A stretch of DNA of 64,000 bases from Croceicoccus naphthovorans (GTDB lineage: Bacteria; Pseudomonadota; Alphaproteobacteria; Sphingomonadales; Sphingomonadaceae): positions 3,041,501 through 3,105,500 of the forward strand of contig NZ_CP011770.1 of the NCBI RefSeq assembly GCF_001028705.1, read 5' to 3'. The notes under the pieces are model-generated. The model made no database searches, was not told the origin of the DNA, and saw only the letters and a program-made list of their open reading frames with translations. Shown one piece after another: positions 59,921-64,000 of the stretch. The first letter of the stretch is position 1. Every line of letters starts with the position of its first letter. The translations under genes were made by a program, and so were the position numbers.

Positions 59921-60588
59921 GCGGCAGCGGTTCAAGTCGGCTCGTGACGGCGGCTGACATGGCACGCTCTGCCGGCATTGATCCAAAGCGTTTTCGCGCG
60001 GCACTCAGGCAGGCGAATATCAATTGGCACCCACACAATGGAAGGTGGGAAGCACTCCGCGATAGCGCGGAGCATCGGGACATGCTTCAGGTCTTGGAGT
60101 TCCTCACGACCACGCAGCGCCCAGAGGCGACAGTTCATCGGGGCAAGTCCGAGCACCGGTCAGCGCACCGCGAAGATAGTGACGAAGCTTGGATCGTTGG
60201 GCTTTGCGACGAAGTTCTCGGCGAGCAATCGCTCCGTCAGCACAGATTTGCGTTTTTGACGGGTGATCGAGGGCCGACAGGTAGGGCAACGCGACTACCG
60301 GTCGATGCGTTCTATCCGTCACTGCAACTGGTGGTGGAGTTTCACGAGATTCAGCATTCGCAATCTGTCGCGCACTTCGACAAGCGGCAAACAGTGTCGG
60401 GAGTCTCGCGCGGCGAGCAACGTCGCCGTTACGACGAGCTGCGACGAGCAGTGCTTCCGATGCACGGTATCGATCTTGTCATTCTCGATTATTCAGAGTT
60501 CGAGCATGGATCAGCAGGACGCCTGAAACGCACAGATCAGGATCGCCGAGTCATCGAGGATCGGCTGCGCGACTATATCAAACCTTGA
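59917..60588 (+). CDS. Putative Vsr-like/variant PD-(D/E)XK protein, 223 aa
   Basis: An unrecognised protein with two parts. The N-terminal ~60 residues look like a DNA-binding helical domain (AADMARSAGIDPKRFRAALR). The C-terminal part has D130 in LPVDAFYPSLQLVVEFHEIQ, ten residues, then E141-F-H143, and a conserved-looking HFDKRQTVSGVSRGEQRRRY, resembling very short patch repair-type nucleases with the lysine replaced. The ATG overlaps the stop of the preceding nuclease-like gene. It ends 11 bp inside the convergent DUF262 gene. Activity is uncertain because of the altered motif. Confidence 0.55.
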   Translation: MSGSGSSRLVTAADMARSAGIDPKRFRAALRQANINWHPHNGRWEALRDSAEHRDMLQVLEFLTTTQRPEATVHRGKSEHRSAHREDSDEAWIVGLCDEVLGEQSLRQHRFAFLTGDRGPTGRATRLPVDAFYPSLQLVVEFHEIQHSQSVAHFDKRQTVSGVSRGEQRRRYDELRRAVLPMHGIDLVILDYSEFEHGSAGRLKRTDQDRRVIEDRLRDYIKP

Positions 60589-62824
60589 ACCGGTGATTGA
60601 TGTAGTCGGTTGTGCCCGCACCGCTCAGCTCTGTCGTCGCGTTGCCGCCACGAACGAAAAATCGCTGTTCCTTCCCATCCTTCAGAAATGCAGCCTTTGG
60701 CCCCGGCTCGCAACGGACCATAAGAACCCGCTCATCATCCTGATCTTCGAAATGCGGATGGACGTAAGGCAAGAAAACCTCGCCGATCCTGTCTTTGATG
60801 AGGTTGACAAGATGCAGCCCCATCTTGTCTTCGTTGGGGAAGCCATCGGCACCGATGCCCAAGACTTCGCCATCATCGGCCACGCCAATAAGCAGTGTAC
60901 CGCCCTTGGCATTGAGGAATCCGGCAATCGTCTTGAGCGCGGACAGATGCATCTTCTCATCCGGCTGGCCGGTGTGGAGGTTGATGCGAAGCGTTGACTT
61001 GAACTCTACCGCGCCGGTTTCGCCGCCAGCGATCAATTCAGCCACCGAAGGCGGCGCGACTGCTTCAATGGCAGCATCACCGCGCAATTGCTCCCATGCC
61101 CGCCTAACGACCTGTGCCATGCGGAGCCGCCGCTCGACCAGGAACTGATCGTAGGGCAATTCCCACCAGAGGTGCGGAAGAGCGTGAAGGCCATAAACCC
61201 GTTCCCGCTCCGGCGCGGTCATCTGCGCGTCGAGCGCAGGGACATATTCTGCCGGGGGCTGTTTCCCGATCTTGATATTCTCCGGCCATTCGACCGGAGC
61301 AAAGTTGGCAATCTGGTTGATTTGCTTGAGATCGGTAACCCCCTGCCCTTCGAGATAGGCGCGGGGGAACAGATGGTGTTGTTCCAGCGACGCCTTCGAT
61401 CCCTTGATCGCGGGGTCAATCATTGCGGCCAGTTTCAGGGGGCTGAAAAGCGCGGGCGCGTCCAGCATGATGAGCGAGGCCTGATAGGCGAAGAGCGTCG
61501 GGCTGCGCGAGGCCGAGGTTGCGAGCTGACTGGGCAGTGTGATTTCCCAGTAGTCGTTCGTCAGCGTGGTGTCGCACATCTCGCGAAGCTTGGCGATGAA
61601 TGCCTCGCCGCTACCGAGATCACGGACCTGAGCAAGATCGGCTTCGAAGCGCGTTTCTGGCGAACTTGTGTAACGCCCCGTCATTGCCGACATGAAATAA
61701 AACTCGGCAATCGCCTGTCGCATCCGAGTGCGATCAATGCCGTAGTCACGAATGCCGATCAGGTAGAGGACGTAGCTGAAAATGATCGCTGCTTCCGAGC
61801 TGACCATTTTCTGCCCACGGTAGCCCGCCAGTTTCAGGGCATCGAGGAAGTGATGCCAGTTGGCCAGGTTGAGAACCGCGGACTGGGCTTCGCGCATCAG
61901 AGCAAACTGACCCTCGCGCTTGTCGGGGTTGTCCACGCCGGTCGCGGCATCCTTCCCACGCAGCGCGCCATAGACATTAGCCAACCGCGCCCGCTTGAGC
62001 GCCAAACCCACAGTCGCGCGCAGCATCTGGTCTGGCGACGGCTTGATGAAGTGGTTGAACGGCGATGCCTGTCCTTCGCTGGGCACTGTGGCCTGGAGCG
62101 AGAAATTCTCCAGCTCGACCCTGCCTTCCTCCCAGAAGACCGACATCAACGTCATGATGAAGTCTGCCTGGTTGAGCGCCTTGCCCTTGCCGTTGATGCG
62201 CACGAAGACTTCGGCGATGGTTTCTTCATCGACCGATGATGCGAGGGTCAGGGCGACGAAGTTGTAGTTGGGCAGATTGCGAAGGTGATCGATGGCATCC
62301 TCGATAGCCGCCTCTTCGTCGTCCGAGATTTCCCGAATTTCCTTGAGCTGCGAGAGAAAGGCCTTGCGGAAAGCACCGGCCTTGAAGTCCGGCGTCCAAA
62401 GCACCGATATGTCCGGAATGAAGGCACGGTCCTTCTTGATCGCAGCATCGGCGACATCGAACCGGCCAGACAGCGGGTTGAAGGCAATCTGGATGCGCTC
62501 TTTTTTGAAGTTGGAGCGGAGGACTTCCATTCCCTTTACGACAGCATAAAGCGAGGTGAGGCGCTGCTGCCCATCGACGATTGCGAGTTCAGGGACGGAC
62601 TGCTTGGGACCAGTGCCGATGCTCTTCAGGCCGCCTTCAGCACCGGTTTTCCAGAACAGCAGGAACCCGGCGGGGTAGCCTCGATAGAGGGAGTCGAAGA
62701 GATCGCGGACGTTGACGTTCGGCCAAACGAACGGTCGCTGCAATTCCGGCAGGCCGATCTTGCCCATATCGATGTCTTCGATCAGGGACGAGATCGGAAC
62801 ATTGCTGGTAGTGAATATCGCCAT
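60578..62824 (-). CDS. DUF262-HNH-AlbA fusion protein, 748 aa
   Basis: A three-part protein. The N-terminal DUF262 domain has LPELQRPFVWPN and the signature LAIVDGQQRLTSLYAV near residue 90. A central region has an HNH-like LEQHHLFPRAYLEGQGV with a downstream Asn in NQIANFAPVEW (about 485-530). The C-terminal ~140 residues are an AlbA_2/Schlafen-type domain (GAVEFKSTLR, AKGGTLLIGVADDGEVLGIG, LVNLIKDRIGEVFLPYV). DUF262 proteins are linked to restriction of modified DNA and AlbA_2 domains to nucleic-acid binding or cleavage. The fusion suggests one polypeptide joining sensing and effector functions. It converges with the AbiE-nuclease operon, overlapping by 11 bp. Confidence 0.8.
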   Translation of the reverse strand: MAIFTTSNVPISSLIEDIDMGKIGLPELQRPFVWPNVNVRDLFDSLYRGYPAGFLLFWKTGAEGGLKSIGTGPKQSVPELAIVDGQQRLTSLYAVVKGMEVLRSNFKKERIQIAFNPLSGRFDVADAAIKKDRAFIPDISVLWTPDFKAGAFRKAFLSQLKEIREISDDEEAAIEDAIDHLRNLPNYNFVALTLASSVDEETIAEVFVRINGKGKALNQADFIMTLMSVFWEEGRVELENFSLQATVPSEGQASPFNHFIKPSPDQMLRATVGLALKRARLANVYGALRGKDAATGVDNPDKREGQFALMREAQSAVLNLANWHHFLDALKLAGYRGQKMVSSEAAIIFSYVLYLIGIRDYGIDRTRMRQAIAEFYFMSAMTGRYTSSPETRFEADLAQVRDLGSGEAFIAKLREMCDTTLTNDYWEITLPSQLATSASRSPTLFAYQASLIMLDAPALFSPLKLAAMIDPAIKGSKASLEQHHLFPRAYLEGQGVTDLKQINQIANFAPVEWPENIKIGKQPPAEYVPALDAQMTAPERERVYGLHALPHLWWELPYDQFLVERRLRMAQVVRRAWEQLRGDAAIEAVAPPSVAELIAGGETGAVEFKSTLRINLHTGQPDEKMHLSALKTIAGFLNAKGGTLLIGVADDGEVLGIGADGFPNEDKMGLHLVNLIKDRIGEVFLPYVHPHFEDQDDERVLMVRCEPGPKAAFLKDGKEQRFFVRGGNATTELSGAGTTDYINHRFKV

Positions 62825-62881
62825 TGATTGCCCGCCGTAGAAAATTTCAAATCATTTCATCGGTTTCGACCGAACCAATGT

Positions 62882-63925
62882 CTAGAACATATCGTCATCT
62901 ATCGCTGGTTTCTTCGGATCGTCCGAAGTGTTCGCTTTGTCCGCGTCCATCTTGGCTGCGACTTGCTCCAACTGATCGCCTGCAACGTCATTGAAGAACC
63001 GCAAGGAGTCGGATTTACCGGGGCAATGCTCGCCACGAATTGAAACGCGACCAGAATCCCACCAACGATAGGTGCAACCATTTTCGCTTGAGCGTTCAGA
63101 CCGGCCATATTCGGAATCGAGCAGGCCGATGAAACGCTCATAGTCGGCTGTCGATTCGAGGACGTAATCGGCCCGAAGCAAATGCCGGACAAAGCCTTCG
63201 ATGACGACTTCCCTTACTCCGCCGAGGCCAACGGGCGGAGAAAGAGTCCATTTGGGAAATGACTTGCCGATGTCATTGGTTGCCCGGACAGACGAGCCAC
63301 GACTCTCGAAAGCGGCGGCGATGGCGTAAACATCCGTCGAAACCGGGCTGAGGCCTGCCAGCTTGACACTGGTGGAAGGGTAGCTTTCGACCGTGATCCC
63401 GTAGAGGCCATTCCATAACCCTTTGACACCGTCATCTTCACCAAAGCTCTTGGTGTCACTTACGATAGCGGCCATGCCTTCATCGAGCACTGAAGTGAGG
63501 GTCAAGCGGGGACCAGTGAATCCGAAACTCACACGGTCGCGATAGGCGACATTGCCAGCCGAGAACCTTTCGGCATCCCGCAGATCGCGAAGACCACACC
63601 GTCGCAACACATCGAGATCAGTCATCCCAAGCGTCAGCACCAGCAGATGAACACCCTGCCCTGGCTCGCGAATGTAATGGATGTGGACGCCCTCAAACTT
63701 GTCAGTCGTCGCCGGGTCGTCCTCGCACACCCACCTTGCCCGATGCGCACTGTCAGTTGTCTGGCGTTCGCATCCGGTCAGTGCGGAGACGGTTGGTGCA
63801 AGTCGTTCGAAGTCGCTTTCCCGTTGCGGAGTTATCTGCGGCAGGGAGCACCAGTTCATCGCTTGAGCCGGAGTTGCGGTAATTGCTGCTACCGCTGCCA
63901 TTGCCAAAACTAATGCGCCCCTCAT
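62882..63925 (-). CDS. Exported hypothetical protein, 347 aa
   Basis: Begins with a signal peptide (ALVLAMAAVAAITATPAQA, cleavage likely before MNWCS) and continues as a soluble, mostly beta/alpha-mixed mature protein with several cysteines (WCSLPQI, GCERQ, RWVCED, CGLRD, NGCTYRWW and EHCPGK), suggesting periplasmic disulfides. I do not recognise the family. It lies 57 nt upstream of the DUF262 fusion on the same strand and might share its promoter, though an exported partner for a cytoplasmic defence protein would be unusual; it may simply be island cargo. Confidence 0.6.
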   Translation of the reverse strand: MRGALVLAMAAVAAITATPAQAMNWCSLPQITPQRESDFERLAPTVSALTGCERQTTDSAHRARWVCEDDPATTDKFEGVHIHYIREPGQGVHLLVLTLGMTDLDVLRRCGLRDLRDAERFSAGNVAYRDRVSFGFTGPRLTLTSVLDEGMAAIVSDTKSFGEDDGVKGLWNGLYGITVESYPSTSVKLAGLSPVSTDVYAIAAAFESRGSSVRATNDIGKSFPKWTLSPPVGLGGVREVVIEGFVRHLLRADYVLESTADYERFIGLLDSEYGRSERSSENGCTYRWWDSGRVSIRGEHCPGKSDSLRFFNDVAGDQLEQVAAKMDADKANTSDDPKKPAIDDDMF

Positions 63926-64000
63926 TCCTGCCCCCTCAAACTCAATCCCGAATATCCGCGTCCGGCTGCCCCGCCATTAGCGCATTTATCCACAGCAGCG

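Larger units (their letters stand above)
53748..64000 (+). mobile_element. Integrative island at tRNA-Thr (partial)
   Basis: From the tRNA-Thr 3' end the content switches from core to accessory: a tyrosine integrase pointing away from the tRNA, Xis/AlpA-type regulators, an AbiE-nuclease operon, a DUF262 fusion and hypothetical genes. This is the layout of P4-like or ICE-type islands that recombine at tRNA 3' ends. A second copy of the tRNA end is not found in the window, so the right boundary lies beyond 64000. Confidence 0.7.

Noticed and set aside
63980..64000. CAGCAGC near the right edge as second attachment site
   Set aside because: Only a few bases match the tRNA end; the T-arm portion is absent.

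Overview
The window looks like chromosome of a GC-rich alphaproteobacterium, most likely order Sphingomonadales (Erythrobacter/Novosphingobium/Sphingomonas type). The support is alphaproteobacterial-style RpoB/RpoC, HWE/HisKA_2 histidine kinases, a bacteriophytochrome coupled to heme oxygenase, a CIRCE-controlled groESL operon, and sigma70 promoters of TTGACA/TTGACG-N17-TATATG/CATATC type. Genus assignment is inference only.

Layout. (1) 1-15.9 kb is accessory. It holds small orphan genes, an AT-rich tract with a repeated 12-mer, and an IS3-family insertion sequence (2174-3702). A minus-strand defence operon follows: DUF262/HNH protein, MmeI-like restriction-modification enzyme, and an 1840-residue SF1 helicase-nuclease (13964 down to 3718). 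It is preceded on the same strand by a hipBA toxin-antitoxin pair with three clear operator palindromes. (2) 16.0-53.6 kb is core chromosome. It contains psd, a histone-deacetylase-family gene, a GGDEF-EAL gene broken by one in-frame amber codon, rpoBC (minus) and rplJL (plus), with the usual rplJL-rpoBC order broken and reoriented around a DUF2975/XRE module. Further genes are a J-domain gene, a pseudouridine synthase, a PagL-like lipid A deacylase, a MATE exporter, groESL, a host-attachment-like gene, heme oxygenase plus bacteriophytochrome, agmatine deiminase, a CDC48-type AAA ATPase, an MscS channel, a CHASE3 sensor kinase, polA, two lipoproteins and a beta-lactamase-like serine hydrolase. 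(3) 53.7 kb to the right edge is an integrative island entered at tRNA-Thr(GGT). It has a tyrosine integrase, Xis- and AlpA-type regulators, a tightly overlapping four-gene operon (AbiEi, AbiEii, two PD-(D/E)XK-like proteins), a DUF262-HNH-AlbA fusion, and an exported protein of unknown function. Its far attachment site lies outside the window.

The most interesting material is the two defence regions. The first combines a toxin-antitoxin pair, a modification-dependent-restriction-like protein, a restriction-modification enzyme and a helicase-nuclease on one strand. The second joins an AbiE toxin-antitoxin to two putative nucleases with overlapping start/stop codons and a convergent DUF262 fusion. 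Both could be composite systems not yet described as units. This rests on gene order and motifs alone, since no database search was possible.
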